Origin: Dongia deserti
Lineage (GTDB): Bacteria > Pseudomonadota > Alphaproteobacteria > Dongiales > Dongiaceae
Assembly (NCBI RefSeq): GCF_003574735.1
Contig: NZ_QORW01000028.1
Location: 1-64,000 of the forward strand
Length of the DNA: 64,000 nt
Direction: 5' to 3'
The position numbers were made by a program, and so were the translations under genes. The notes below the pieces were generated by a model. It did no database searches and was not told the DNA's origin. It was given only the letters and a program-made list of their open reading frames with translations. Positions 43,700-53,528 of the stretch are shown here, piece by piece (the stretch's first letter is position 1; each line of letters begins with the position of its first letter).

Positions 43700-45142
43700 T
43701 CAACCGCCCAACCCGGCGTCCTTCAATTGCTTATCAACACTGGCGGCGAGCTGGTCCAGCCCCTCGTCCACCGGCACTTCCTTGGCGACCATCTTCTGCA
43801 GCGTCTCCGCCCACTGAGTCGTGAGGTCGAAGAACAGCGGCTGGGCCGTGAAGTAGATCTTGGCTCCAGGCGCTGAGACATCATGCTGCTCGAGATACCC
43901 CGGATAGGACTTGTCGATGCGGTTGCGGAACTCCTCGTCCTTCCAGACCGACGCACGGACCGGATTGACGAAGTCCATTTTGCGCGCGCCGAACAGGTCA
44001 TGTTCGACCGATGAGGCCCACTGCATGAAGTACCAAGCGGCTTCCTTCTGGCCCGAGAAGCTGGACAGCGCCAGCGACCAGATCCAGACGTTCGGCGTCG
44101 GGGCCGAGGCGGCCGGATTGGCGGCAAAGGGCGCGTAATGGATGTTGCCCTTCTCCTTGTTGTCGCCGCCATTCATGAAGTAGCCGAGGATGTCGGCATC
44201 GAAGATCATGGCTGACGCGCCCGCGCCGAGATCGGTGCCGACCTGATACCACGTATAGGTCGACCAGTTTTTCGGGCCGGACTCCTGGATCATCTTCACC
44301 CAGAGTTCGTGATAGGCCTTCGATTCCTTGGTATTCATCGCGGCCTTCAGCTTGCCGTCGCTGACGCTGAAGTCGCGCTGGCCGTAGTTCGAATAGCCGG
44401 ACAGGAAGCCCGGGTGGATGGTGGCCCAGGAACGCGAGCCACGCACGCCGACGCCATATGGGCCGCCGAGATCCTTGGTGAGCTTCGCGGCGGTCTCCAC
44501 CATCTCCGGCAGGTTCTTGGGCGGCTTCACGCCGACCTTGTCGAACATCGGCTTGTTATAGGAGACGTTGTTCAGCTCATAGCCCCAGGGGATGCACCAT
44601 TGCTTGGCATCGGCCGAGCCGAGCTCGCCGCCCGGCACGCCATTCCACGCCGTCGAAGCGCGCAGGCCCGGCAGCACGTCGTCCCAATTGTAGTTGGGAT
44701 TGGTCAGGTCTGAATCCTGGATGTATTCGTTGAGGTCTTCGATCCAGCCTGCGGGGCCATAGGTCCAGGTCATGTAGGCGCCGGTCATGAAGGCGTCATA
44801 TTCGCTGGAGCCGGAGGACAAGGCTGCCGTCACCTTGTCGAAATAGACGTCTTCGGGGAAGATGTCGTAGCTCACGTTCATGCCGGTCATCGACTTGAAC
44901 GTGTCGAGATTTGCGATCATCGCATCCGCATAGGGGTGCTTGTTCAACAGCAGCTTCAGATTCGTGCCCTTGTGCTTCTGCCAATCGAAGTCGGCCGCCA
45001 TGGCCTGGCTCATCGCCTGATTGACGAAGAAGCTGGTTGCGGCAACGCTGAGGCCGAGCTGGCTGGCGCGCTGGATCAGTTCGCGACGGCTCACCTGTTT
45101 CCTGACGAAGGCGGCCGCTAGATCACGCCCTTTCTCGTACAT
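43700..45142 (-). CDS. ABC transporter periplasmic polyol/sugar-binding protein
   Basis: This 480-residue type-II extracellular binding protein has a Tat-like export signal: SRRELIQ with the Arg pair at residues 19-20, followed by a mild hydrophobic stretch and AMA before the mature part. The mature protein has an ExsB/MalE-type fold with the NYNWDDVLPGLR and WCIPWGYELNNVSYNK segments. Size and operon position match GlpV-type receptors. The ligand is probably the polyol consumed by the downstream enzymes. Confidence 0.85.
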   Translation of the reverse strand: MYEKGRDLAAAFVRKQVSRRELIQRASQLGLSVAATSFFVNQAMSQAMAADFDWQKHKGTNLKLLLNKHPYADAMIANLDTFKSMTGMNVSYDIFPEDVYFDKVTAALSSGSSEYDAFMTGAYMTWTYGPAGWIEDLNEYIQDSDLTNPNYNWDDVLPGLRASTAWNGVPGGELGSADAKQWCIPWGYELNNVSYNKPMFDKVGVKPPKNLPEMVETAAKLTKDLGGPYGVGVRGSRSWATIHPGFLSGYSNYGQRDFSVSDGKLKAAMNTKESKAYHELWVKMIQESGPKNWSTYTWYQVGTDLGAGASAMIFDADILGYFMNGGDNKEKGNIHYAPFAANPAASAPTPNVWIWSLALSSFSGQKEAAWYFMQWASSVEHDLFGARKMDFVNPVRASVWKDEEFRNRIDKSYPGYLEQHDVSAPGAKIYFTAQPLFFDLTTQWAETLQKMVAKEVPVDEGLDQLAASVDKQLKDAGLGG

Positions 45143-45168
45143 GATGCTGTCTCCTCTCCGTATCGCAT

Positions 45169-46152
45169 TTATCGTTTGGCCCTTTGCAGGCCGCCTGCTT
45201 TGGCACCGGCGTCGATCATCTCGACGATGGTCTTTGCAGTGGCTTCGTCCGTGATCAGGCCTTTAATCACGTGACTTTCCAGAACCGCCATGATCGCCTG
45301 CGGCTTGTCCTCGCCGCCGGCGATCGCGACGACCGGCTTCCCCTCGATCTCCTCCAGATTGACGGCGACGGCGCGATCGTTCAGCCCGGCGTGCACGGCG
45401 CGGCCGTTCTTGTCGAGGAAGCGCCCGAGCACTTCGCCGACTGCGCCGGCCAGCTTTACCTCGCGCAGCTCTTTCTCGGTGATCATGCCAGTCGCAAGCA
45501 TATGGGCATGCGCGCCGATCTCGCCGATGCCGACCACGTAGAGCTCGGCCGCACGGGCGAGATTGAAAACGTCCTTGAGGCTCTTCTGCGCCAGCAGGAC
45601 CTTCTTGTCCTCGATCGAATCCGCAAAGAACGGCGCCGGCATGAAATGGCATTCGGCACCCGTCACGTCGGCCAGGCGATGGATCACGTCGAACGGATTG
45701 GCGGCCGCGTGGCGCGTCAGGCTGCCCAGCAGCGAGACGAAGCGCACGTTCGGCCGGCTGGCGCGGGGCAGATATTTGACCACTTCGTCCAGCGTTCGGC
45801 CGTGGCCGATGCCGATCAGCTTCTTCTCGCCGCGCTCCAATACGTTGTGCAGATAATGAGCGCCCGCTGCCGCCAGGGTACGCAGCGGCAGCGGGCCTTC
45901 GCCAACCGTGGGAGACACGGAGCAAAAATCCAATTTCCAGTGCGCCACGATGCGGTCCTCGAGCGCCACGCACTCGGCGGCAGTGCCTTCGACAAAGACG
46001 CGCACTAGGCCGGCCTGGGTCGCTTCCGCGATCAGGCGGTTGATCTTCACGCGCGAGAGACCGAGCTTCTTCGCGATCTCTTCCTGCGTATAGCCACCGA
46101 TGAAGGACAGCCATGCGGCCCGCGCCGCGAGGCTGCGATCGTTTCCCTGCAC
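45169..46152 (-). CDS. SorC/DeoR-type sugar-binding transcriptional regulator (EryD-like)
   Basis: This 327-residue regulator has an N-terminal helix-turn-helix (YTQEEIAKKLGLSRVKINRL, about residues 21-40) and a C-terminal sugar-phosphate-binding domain of the SorC family (GIGHGRTLDEVVKYLP near 112, VGIGEIGAHA near 205). In erythritol loci the SorC regulator EryD represses the operon until the polyol or its phosphate is present. It is the first gene of the operon, 26 bases before the binding protein, with palindromes directly upstream. Confidence 0.87.
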   Translation of the reverse strand: MQGNDRSLAARAAWLSFIGGYTQEEIAKKLGLSRVKINRLIAEATQAGLVRVFVEGTAAECVALEDRIVAHWKLDFCSVSPTVGEGPLPLRTLAAAGAHYLHNVLERGEKKLIGIGHGRTLDEVVKYLPRASRPNVRFVSLLGSLTRHAAANPFDVIHRLADVTGAECHFMPAPFFADSIEDKKVLLAQKSLKDVFNLARAAELYVVGIGEIGAHAHMLATGMITEKELREVKLAGAVGEVLGRFLDKNGRAVHAGLNDRAVAVNLEEIEGKPVVAIAGGEDKPQAIMAVLESHVIKGLITDEATAKTIVEMIDAGAKAGGLQRAKR

Positions 46153-46184
46153 CTGGAGCGCTTCCTGCCGCTTTTTTGTGTTTT

Positions 46185-46214
46185 GAACTTTAGTTCACAT
46201 ATCGAACATATGTG
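46185..46214. promoter_or_regulatory. Paired palindromes upstream of the sorC operon
   Basis: GAACTTTAGTTC (46185-46196) and CACATAT-CGAAC-ATATGTG (46196-46214) are perfect inverted repeats that abut each other, 33-62 bases upstream of the sorC start. The stretch is AT-richer than its surroundings. It is a good candidate operator for the SorC protein or, less likely, a CRP-type regulator. Confidence 0.6.
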
Positions 46215-46322
46215 CAAGTAGACGACTAACCAGCGCCCTTGTCAAGCCGCGAATGACCAAGCCGCGATCGATGGCCTGCCTTGACCCCGGTGCGTGGAAG
46301 AGGAGAAAGTGCTGATCCCGAC

Positions 46323-47576
46323 ATGCGGACGATTACGCAACGAATGGCAAAAATCCTATTCGTCCATAACAACTTCCCCGGTCGCTTCGAATTCCTCCTG
46401 CCATCGTTGAAGGCCGCCAGCCATCAATGCGTCGCCATTGCCCAAGGCGGGCGTCAGGTCGAGGGCATTCCGCTGCTGCTCTGGAAGAGCAACCGCTCCT
46501 CCACCCCAGGAATCCTGGACCTGGCGGTGCGCGCAGAGGCGGACTTGATCCGCGGACGAGCCGCCGCGGATTGCGCCATTCAGTTGAAGGAGAGCGGCTT
46601 CGAGCCGGACCTCATCATCGGCCATCCCGCCTGGGGCGAAGTGACCCTCATGAAGGAGATATTTCCGGACGCCCGGCAGATCCTGGTCGGCGAGTTCTAT
46701 TACAAGGCCAAGGGCGGCGATGTGGGCTTCGACCCCGAGTTCCAGGACGGCGGGGCGGTGGATGCCTTCAGGGTCCACGCCAAGAATGCCGTGATGGCAA
46801 TGTCCTATGCAGAAGCGGATCACATCATCTGTCCGACGCCGTTCCAGGCGAGCGCATTCCCGCCGGCGCTGCGGGACCGGGCGCTGATCATCCACGAGGG
46901 CATCGACACTGACCGTATCTACCGCCGTGCCTGTGCCAAGCTGAAGCTCGGCGACACAGGGGAGCTGGACGGCTCGACCCCGATCGTCACCTTCATCAAC
47001 CGTGTGTTCGAGCCGATGCGCGGCTTCCACATCATGATGCGAGCGCTGCCGGAGTTACTGCGGGCCGTGCCGAACGCGACCGTGCTCATGATCGGCAGCG
47101 AGAAGACCGCAGGCTATGGCGCGGCCGCGCCGGAAGGCGGAACTTGGCGCAGCCACATGATGAAGGAGGTGGGCGATCGGCTGGATCCCCAGCGCGTTCT
47201 GTTCACCGGTCCCGTGCCGCACGAGACGATGCTCACCGCGCTCTCCTTGTCGTGGGCGCACGTCTACTACACCTACCCGTTCGTGCTGTCCTGGTCCGCG
47301 CTGGAAGCCATGGCTTGCGAATGCGTCTTCGTCGGTTCCGACACGCCGCCGGTGCGTGACGTCATCGAGCACGGCGTCAACGGCCTGCTGGTCGACTTCT
47401 TCGACGTTGGCGCATTGTCGAAGACCTTGATCGACGCCTGCCTGCATCCGGCGCGCTTCACCGAATTGCGGACGGCCGCGCGCCAGACCGTGCTCCAGCA
47501 CTACGACCAGAAGCGGATCTGTCTGCCCGCCTGGCTCAAGGTCATCGACGAGCTGCTGCCTGCCGCCCGCTACTAG
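46323..47576 (+). CDS. Family-4-type glycosyltransferase
   Basis: This protein of about 417 residues (410 if ATG at 46344 is used) has a GT-B fold. The N-terminal acceptor domain begins ILFVHNNFPGRFEFLL and the C-terminal nucleotide-sugar domain has FINRVFEPMRGFHIMMRALP near residue 237 and the E-x7-E region (SWSALEAMACECVFVGSDTPPVRDVIEHGVNG, quoted in part). It likely adds a sugar to a surface polysaccharide or glycolipid. No strong ribosome site is close to either ATG. It is a single gene between the sorC operon and the metal-efflux operon. Confidence 0.8.
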   Translation: MRTITQRMAKILFVHNNFPGRFEFLLPSLKAASHQCVAIAQGGRQVEGIPLLLWKSNRSSTPGILDLAVRAEADLIRGRAAADCAIQLKESGFEPDLIIGHPAWGEVTLMKEIFPDARQILVGEFYYKAKGGDVGFDPEFQDGGAVDAFRVHAKNAVMAMSYAEADHIICPTPFQASAFPPALRDRALIIHEGIDTDRIYRRACAKLKLGDTGELDGSTPIVTFINRVFEPMRGFHIMMRALPELLRAVPNATVLMIGSEKTAGYGAAAPEGGTWRSHMMKEVGDRLDPQRVLFTGPVPHETMLTALSLSWAHVYYTYPFVLSWSALEAMACECVFVGSDTPPVRDVIEHGVNGLLVDFFDVGALSKTLIDACLHPARFTELRTAARQTVLQHYDQKRICLPAWLKVIDELLPAARY

Positions 47577-50500
47577 GCCGCCGGCGCCATCTCCGACGCC
47601 GGAACCTTTTCGAGGTTGAAGCCTTTGACAAGCGCATAGACCGCCGGGATGACGACCAGCGTCAGGATGGTCGATGACACCATGCCGCCGATCATCGGCA
47701 CGGCGATGCGCTGCATGACTTCCGAGCCGGTGCCATCGCTCCACAGGATCGGCAACAGGCCAGCCATGATGGCGACGACGGTCATCATCTTTGGACGCAC
47801 GCGCTCGACCGCGCCCTCCATGACGGCGCTATAGAGATCTGCCCGGGTCAGATTCTGGCCCTCGGTGGTGCGCCATTCTGTCATTTCCTTCAGCGCATTG
47901 TCCAAATAGATCAGCATGACGACCCCGGTCTCGGCCGCGACTCCGGCGAGCGCGATGAAACCGACAGCGACGGCGACGCTCATGTTGAAGCCCATCCAGT
48001 ACATGAGCCAGAAGCCGCCGACCAACGCGAACGGCAGCGAGAGCATGACGATCATGGTCTCTGTCAGTCGCCGGAAGTTGAGATAGAGCAGCAGGAAGAT
48101 GATCAGCAGCGTGACCGGCACGACCACCGCCAGGCGCGCCTTTGCCCGCTCCAGATATTCGAACTGGCCGCTCCAGGTGATGAAATAGCCGGGCGGAAAG
48201 CGTACCTGCTGTTCGACAGCGCGCTTGGCTTCGGCTACATAGCCGCCGAGGTCGCGCCCGCGGATATCGATGAAGATGTAGAGCGCCAGCAGCGCGTTCT
48301 CGGTGCGGATAGTCGAAGGACCCTGCGAGAGCTCGACCTTCGCCAGCTGCCCGAGGGGGATGGCGGCACCGGTCGGGCTGTCGATCAGCACCCGATTGAT
48401 CGCGTCCGGATCGCTGCGCAGGCCGCGTGGATAGCGCAGGTTGACGCTGTAGCGCTGCCTGCCTTCGACGGTCGTCGTCACCGCCTCTCCACCCAGCGCC
48501 ATGCCGATGGCTTCCTGGAAATCGGCAACCGCGATACCGTTGCGCGCCAGCGCGGCACGATCCGGGATGATGTTGAGGTAGTAGCTGCCGCCGATGCGCT
48601 CCGCAAACGCGCTGGTGGTGCCGGGCACTGTGCGCACCACCGCCTCGATCTGCTTCGCCAACCGTTCCATCTCGGCGAGGTCATTGCCGATCACCTTGAT
48701 TCCGACCGGCGTCCGGATACCGGTCGACAACATATCGATGCGCGCCTTGATCGGCATAGTCCAGGCATTGCTGACGCCGGGCAGCTGCAAAGCGTCGTCC
48801 ATCTTGGCGATCAGGCTGTCGATGGTCGTGCCGGCCGGCCATTCCGATTCAGGTTTCAGATTGATGATGGTCTCGACCATTTCCGTCGGTGCCGGGTCCG
48901 TCGCCGTCGCCGCGCGGCCGGCCTTGCCGAAGACCGACTCCACCTCCGGAAACGACTTAATGATCTTGTTCTGGGTCTGCAGCAGTTCCGCCGCCTTGGT
49001 GACCGACAAGCCCGGCAAGGTCGTCGGCATGAACATCAAGGTTCCTTCGTTCAGGTTCGGCATGAACTCCGAGCCGAGATGCTTGATCGGAATCCAGGTC
49101 GCCGCCAGCGCGACCAGAGCCGACAGGATGGTCACGGTCTTCGCTCGCAGCACCAGGCGGATGATTGGTCGATACAGCAAGATCAGCAGCCGGTTCAGCG
49201 GGTTCTTGGCTTCCGGCACGATCCGGCCGCGCACAAAGATCAGCATCAGCACCGGCACCAAGGTGACGGACAACAGCGCCGCGCCGGCCATCGCAAAGGT
49301 CTTGGTGAAAGCCAGGGGATGAAACAGGCGGCCCTCCTGCGCCTCCAGCGCGAACACCGGCAGGAACGATACCGTGATGATCAGGAGGCTGAAGAACAGC
49401 GCCGGTCCGACTTCTACGGCGGCATCGATGATGACCTGAGCGCGCGACTTGCCCGGTGGCGCGTGCTCCAGGTGCTTGTGCGCGTTCTCGATCATGACGA
49501 TGGCGGCATCGATCATGGCGCCGATCGCGATCGCAATGCCACCCAGGCTCATGATGTTGGAGCTGACGCCGAGCAGTTGCATGACGATCATCGCCATCAG
49601 CACGCCGATCGGCAGCATTATGATGGCGACGAGCGCGCTGCGCACATGCAGCAGGAACACGAAGCACACCAGGGCAACGACGATGCTCTCCTCGATCAGC
49701 GTGCGCTTGAGATTGTCGATTGCCCGGAAGATAAGGTCCGATCGGTCGTAGACGGCCTGGATCGATACGCCCTCTGGCAGCCCCTTCGCGATCTCCTCGA
49801 TCTTGCCCTTGACGTTCCCGATCACATCGAGCGCATTCTCGCCGAAGCGCTGCAAGGCGATGCCGCCGACCGCTTCACCTTCACCGTTCAGCTCAGTGAT
49901 GCCGCGGCGCTCATCGGGACCAAGCTCGACCCGCGCGACGTCCTGCAGCAGCACGGGAGTGCCGTTCTCGACCTTCAGCACGACCTGTTTCAGATCCTCG
50001 ATGCTGCGCAGATAGCCGCGGCCGCGCACCACATACTCGGCTTCGGTCAGCTCGACCGTGCGGCCACCGACATCCATGTTGCTGTCGCGGATTGCGTCGC
50101 GTACCTGCTTCAAGGAGATGCCGTAGGCGCGCAAGCGTTGTGGATCGACGACCACCTGATATTGCTGGGTGAATCCACCGACGCTCGCGACCTCGGCGAC
50201 GCCGGGCGCTTTGGCGATTTGGTATCGCGCGAACCAATCCTGCACGGACCGCAGTTGGGCCAGTGATTGATGCGCGCCTTGCACGACATATTGGTAGATC
50301 CAGCCGACACCCGTCGCGTCAGGACCGAGCGACGGCGTCACGCCTATCGGCAGGTTGCGTTGCGCGAAGTTCAGATACTCGAGGACCCGGCTGCGCGCCC
50401 AATAGATATCCGTGCCGTCCTCGAAAATGATGTAGACGAAGGAGACGCCGAAATAGGAGAAGCCTCGCACAGCCTTGGATCGCGGCACGCTGATCATTGC

Positions 50501-50713
50501 CGTGGTCAAGGGATAAGTGACCTGGTCCTCCACCACCTGCGGCGCCTGGCCGGGATATTCGGTGTAGACGATGACCTGCGTGTCCGAGAGGTCCGGTATC
50601 GCATCAAGCGGAATGTTGCGGACCGCATAGACGCCCCACGCAACCAGGAAAGCCGCGCCAAGCAGGACCAGCATGCGATTGTTCGCCGACCAGCGGATGA
50701 GCCCGGCGATCAT
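47573..50713 (-). CDS. cusA: Cu(I)/Ag(I) efflux RND transporter, inner-membrane pump
   Basis: This 1046-residue heavy-metal RND pump has twelve spans. The metal-relay methionines known from E. coli CusA are present with identical spacing: Met 562 (FMP), Met 612 (PTEM) and Met 661 (RIDM), 50 and 49 residues apart. The proton-relay Asp lies in GAMIDAAIVMIEN (Asp 402). This identifies copper/silver rather than zinc/cobalt as substrate. The start overlaps the cusB stop by 4 bases; the stop overlaps the convergent glycosyltransferase by 4 bases. Confidence 0.93.
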   Translation of the reverse strand: MIAGLIRWSANNRMLVLLGAAFLVAWGVYAVRNIPLDAIPDLSDTQVIVYTEYPGQAPQVVEDQVTYPLTTAMISVPRSKAVRGFSYFGVSFVYIIFEDGTDIYWARSRVLEYLNFAQRNLPIGVTPSLGPDATGVGWIYQYVVQGAHQSLAQLRSVQDWFARYQIAKAPGVAEVASVGGFTQQYQVVVDPQRLRAYGISLKQVRDAIRDSNMDVGGRTVELTEAEYVVRGRGYLRSIEDLKQVVLKVENGTPVLLQDVARVELGPDERRGITELNGEGEAVGGIALQRFGENALDVIGNVKGKIEEIAKGLPEGVSIQAVYDRSDLIFRAIDNLKRTLIEESIVVALVCFVFLLHVRSALVAIIMLPIGVLMAMIVMQLLGVSSNIMSLGGIAIAIGAMIDAAIVMIENAHKHLEHAPPGKSRAQVIIDAAVEVGPALFFSLLIITVSFLPVFALEAQEGRLFHPLAFTKTFAMAGAALLSVTLVPVLMLIFVRGRIVPEAKNPLNRLLILLYRPIIRLVLRAKTVTILSALVALAATWIPIKHLGSEFMPNLNEGTLMFMPTTLPGLSVTKAAELLQTQNKIIKSFPEVESVFGKAGRAATATDPAPTEMVETIINLKPESEWPAGTTIDSLIAKMDDALQLPGVSNAWTMPIKARIDMLSTGIRTPVGIKVIGNDLAEMERLAKQIEAVVRTVPGTTSAFAERIGGSYYLNIIPDRAALARNGIAVADFQEAIGMALGGEAVTTTVEGRQRYSVNLRYPRGLRSDPDAINRVLIDSPTGAAIPLGQLAKVELSQGPSTIRTENALLALYIFIDIRGRDLGGYVAEAKRAVEQQVRFPPGYFITWSGQFEYLERAKARLAVVVPVTLLIIFLLLYLNFRRLTETMIVMLSLPFALVGGFWLMYWMGFNMSVAVAVGFIALAGVAAETGVVMLIYLDNALKEMTEWRTTEGQNLTRADLYSAVMEGAVERVRPKMMTVVAIMAGLLPILWSDGTGSEVMQRIAVPMIGGMVSSTILTLVVIPAVYALVKGFNLEKVPASEMAPAA

Positions 50714-52170
50714 GGCTGGCTCTCCGTCTGAGGCGCGCCGGCCGGCTGGTCACCGGCTGTAAAGGCGCGCAGCGCTGCCTGCAGATTGCTCTCCGCGTCG
50801 ATCAGGAAATTGGCGCTCACGACCACCTTTTCGCCGGTGGTCAAGCCTTCCAGAATCTCCACATGGCCGTCGGCCCGGCGACCGAGCCTCACCTCCCGCG
50901 GTTCGTAGCGACCTTCGCCGCGCTCCACCAGCACGGCTCGCCGCCTGCCGGTGTCGAGAATGGCACTCTCGGGAACGGAGAGAACGTCCGCGCTCGCCAT
51001 GTCGGTGGAGACGAGGACTGCGGCATACATATCGGCCTTCAATCGCCCGTCCGCATTGCCGAGCTCCACGCGAATCTTGGCCGTTCGTGTCTCTGGCGTC
51101 AGGTTGGGATAGATGAAGCTCACCTCCCCTTGGAATCGCTCGCCCGGAAAGGCATCGAGCTCGACCTCGACTGGAAGCCCCGGCTGCACCGAGGGCAGAT
51201 CCTGCTCGTAGATCTCCGCAATCACCCACACATGGCTGAAGTCGACCAGACGGTAGAGCGGCTCACCGGCCATGATACGGGCGCCTTCGACCGCCATCTT
51301 CTCCACCACCTGCCCGCCTTCTGGTGCGATCACGGCAATGGTCCCGGGTGCCTCTCTGGCATCTTCCAATGCGGAGATCTGAGCGGTCGTCAGACCAAGC
51401 GTCTTCAACCGCTGTGCTGCGGCTGCCGCCAATGCCGGATCGGTGCGCCGCGCCAGGATGTATTCCTGCTGCGCCAGGCGCAGAGAGGGACTGAATAGTT
51501 CGAGCACCGCCTGCCCGGGCTTGACCATATCGCCGGTCTTGTCGACGTGAAGCCGTTGCACCCAGCCGTCGAACCGTGCCGTCACGATCGTCTGTCGTGA
51601 TTCATCGGGCTGGAGGGTTCCGGTCGCACGGATGGTGCGCGTGAGACGACGGACTGCGGCGGCCTCCGTCGCGACGCCAAGCTTCTGCACCTTGTCCAGG
51701 CTGATCCTGACGACGTTGCCGTCCTCCTGTGCTTCGTTTTCGTAGACGGGGATGTAATCCATCCCCATCGAGTCCTTCTTGGGCTCATAGGAGATGTCCG
51801 GTAGGCCCATGGGATTGCGGTAGTAGAGGACCTTGCCCTTGCCTCCCGGCGCCTCATTAGTCGGTGCAGCGCCAGTGGGCGTGTCATAGACCGGGATGTA
51901 GTCCATCCCCATGGAGTCTTTCTTCTGTACTGGCGAGATCTCCGGCAGCCCCATCGGGTCGCGGTAGAACAGAATCTTGCCCTCACCTGCCATGGACGCA
52001 GGCGGCGGTGGCACCTGGGCCGCCTGCGCTTTTGGCGCCGGTCCCATGGATGGCAGATGGCCTGCAACGAGCTGCTCGAGGGCGGAGCGCCCGCCCATCA
52101 AATAGACGCCGCCGATCGCGGCGAGTGGGACCAGCAGCAGCCCGCTTGCAATCCACAGAGCCGGCCTCAT
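50710..52170 (-). CDS. cusB: Cu/Ag efflux periplasmic adaptor with doubled metal-binding motif
   Basis: This 486-residue membrane-fusion protein has an N-terminal span (about residues 5-25) and two tandem heavy-metal-binding units at about 66-95 and 114-143. Both contain DPMGLPxIS or NPMGLPDIS followed by KKDSMGMDYIPVY. Most homologs have one such unit. Barrel and lipoyl-like regions follow, and the HlyD-type hairpin lies between about 200 and 300. It links CusA to CusC in the tripartite pump. ATG at 52170 overlaps the cusC stop. Confidence 0.9.
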   Translation of the reverse strand: MRPALWIASGLLLVPLAAIGGVYLMGGRSALEQLVAGHLPSMGPAPKAQAAQVPPPPASMAGEGKILFYRDPMGLPEISPVQKKDSMGMDYIPVYDTPTGAAPTNEAPGGKGKVLYYRNPMGLPDISYEPKKDSMGMDYIPVYENEAQEDGNVVRISLDKVQKLGVATEAAAVRRLTRTIRATGTLQPDESRQTIVTARFDGWVQRLHVDKTGDMVKPGQAVLELFSPSLRLAQQEYILARRTDPALAAAAAQRLKTLGLTTAQISALEDAREAPGTIAVIAPEGGQVVEKMAVEGARIMAGEPLYRLVDFSHVWVIAEIYEQDLPSVQPGLPVEVELDAFPGERFQGEVSFIYPNLTPETRTAKIRVELGNADGRLKADMYAAVLVSTDMASADVLSVPESAILDTGRRRAVLVERGEGRYEPREVRLGRRADGHVEILEGLTTGEKVVVSANFLIDAESNLQAALRAFTAGDQPAGAPQTESQP

Positions 52171-53432
52171 AGCGAGCCTCCCACCAGACGTTCCAATTCG
52201 GCCAGCAAGGTCTGCTGCTCGAACAGCATCCCGATATGTTCGATCTCTGCCTGCTTGAAGCGCCTTGCCGCGCCAATCGCATCGGCCAGATCGGCCTGAT
52301 CGGCAGCATAGGCGCGCTGCGCAGCCTGCACCGCTTCCGCAAGCCGCGGCAGCTGCTTGGTCCGCATCGCCGCTTCGCGTGCATTCGCGGCGCGCAGATT
52401 CTCCAGCGCTTCGACGATTGCAGCGGAAAGCTCCACGCGCGCAGCAGATGCCCGCGCTTTCGCCTCCGCCAGTCTCGCCTTTGCCTGTGCCTGTTGGGAT
52501 CTCCGCAGGCCCCATTGCAGAGGAATGTTGAACCCGACCTTGGCCTCGTACCCGGTGATATCGCGGTCTTCATCGACCACCGATACGCCCAGGGTCAGGT
52601 CCGGATACCAGTTCCGCTCAGCCAGGTCGCGAGAAGCATTCGCGCCGTCGATCGCGGCAGTGCGCGCGGCGAGTGCCGGACTCCGTCTCTCCGCCAGGGC
52701 AATCAGCTCTGCCGTATCAAGCGCCGCGGCATCGAGGATCGGCGGTAAAGCCGCCGGTTGCGCCAGGGGAGACTCCACAGATCGGCCGATCAGCGCGTTG
52801 ATGCGTCCGACGGCAATCGCTCTGTCACGCTCGGCATCGGCCAACGCACCTTCCAACGCCGCAAGCTCGGCCTCTGCCTCAAACGCATCCTGCTGCCGCC
52901 CCAACCCCTGCGCATAGCGGTCCCTGGCGATCTCCGCGAGGTCGCGCAACGTGTCCCCTTCCTGCTGGATTGTCCTGGCCGTGAGAATGGCAAGGGCATG
53001 TTGCGCGAACGCAGTTTTCATCTGTGCCGTGAGGTCGAGCAACGTCTGGTCGCGCTCTGTCGCCGCCTCGGCAACGCCGGCTTGGGCGATCTTTCGCCGC
53101 AGCGCGCGTTTTCCCCCGAGCGGAAACGTCTGCTCGATCGAATAGAAGATACTGCCGACGCGCTGCGGCAATGGCCCGTCATCTTCGCGATCGATATCCT
53201 CAAAGCTCGCTCCGAACTGCGGATCGTCGAGCGCGCCAGCGATCTCGATTTCCGCTGCGGCGGCATCGCGCGACGCGGATGCGGCGTTCAACGCTGGATG
53301 AAACCGCTCCATGGCCTCCACCAGCCTCTGGAGATCCGCGCCAAGCGGCTCGGAGAAGGCCGGCCTGCACAACAAGACCAGGATGATCGCGCCAAGCAGG
53401 AATGCTTGGCGGCTTGGAACAACATCGAACAT
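52167..53432 (-). CDS. cusC: Outer-membrane efflux channel (TolC/CusC family)
   Basis: This 421-residue protein has a signal peptide (about residues 1-27, ending near AFS) and two repeats of the outer-membrane efflux domain. These are built from long Ala/Arg-rich helices with ERDQTLLDLTAQMKTAF near 125 and ANASRDLAERNWYPDLTLGV near 265. It forms the exit duct for the CusAB pump. ATG at 53432 is chosen by signal-peptide fit. It is the second gene of the operon. Confidence 0.87.
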   Translation of the reverse strand: MFDVVPSRQAFLLGAIILVLLCRPAFSEPLGADLQRLVEAMERFHPALNAASASRDAAAAEIEIAGALDDPQFGASFEDIDREDDGPLPQRVGSIFYSIEQTFPLGGKRALRRKIAQAGVAEAATERDQTLLDLTAQMKTAFAQHALAILTARTIQQEGDTLRDLAEIARDRYAQGLGRQQDAFEAEAELAALEGALADAERDRAIAVGRINALIGRSVESPLAQPAALPPILDAAALDTAELIALAERRSPALAARTAAIDGANASRDLAERNWYPDLTLGVSVVDEDRDITGYEAKVGFNIPLQWGLRRSQQAQAKARLAEAKARASAARVELSAAIVEALENLRAANAREAAMRTKQLPRLAEAVQAAQRAYAADQADLADAIGAARRFKQAEIEHIGMLFEQQTLLAELERLVGGSL

Positions 53433-53528
53433 CGTGACAATCCCATTCGCAGTCGCGGCCGAGGCAGATATCGGAGCCGGCGACGTGAATCCGCAGCGCA
53501 ACTTCGGTCGCGCCGTTACGACGTGGGG

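Noticed and set aside
46196-46214. CRP/FNR site reading of the CACATAT palindrome
   Set aside because: Neither the TGTGA/TCACA nor the TTGAT/ATCAA half-sites is matched; a SorC operator is the simpler reading.
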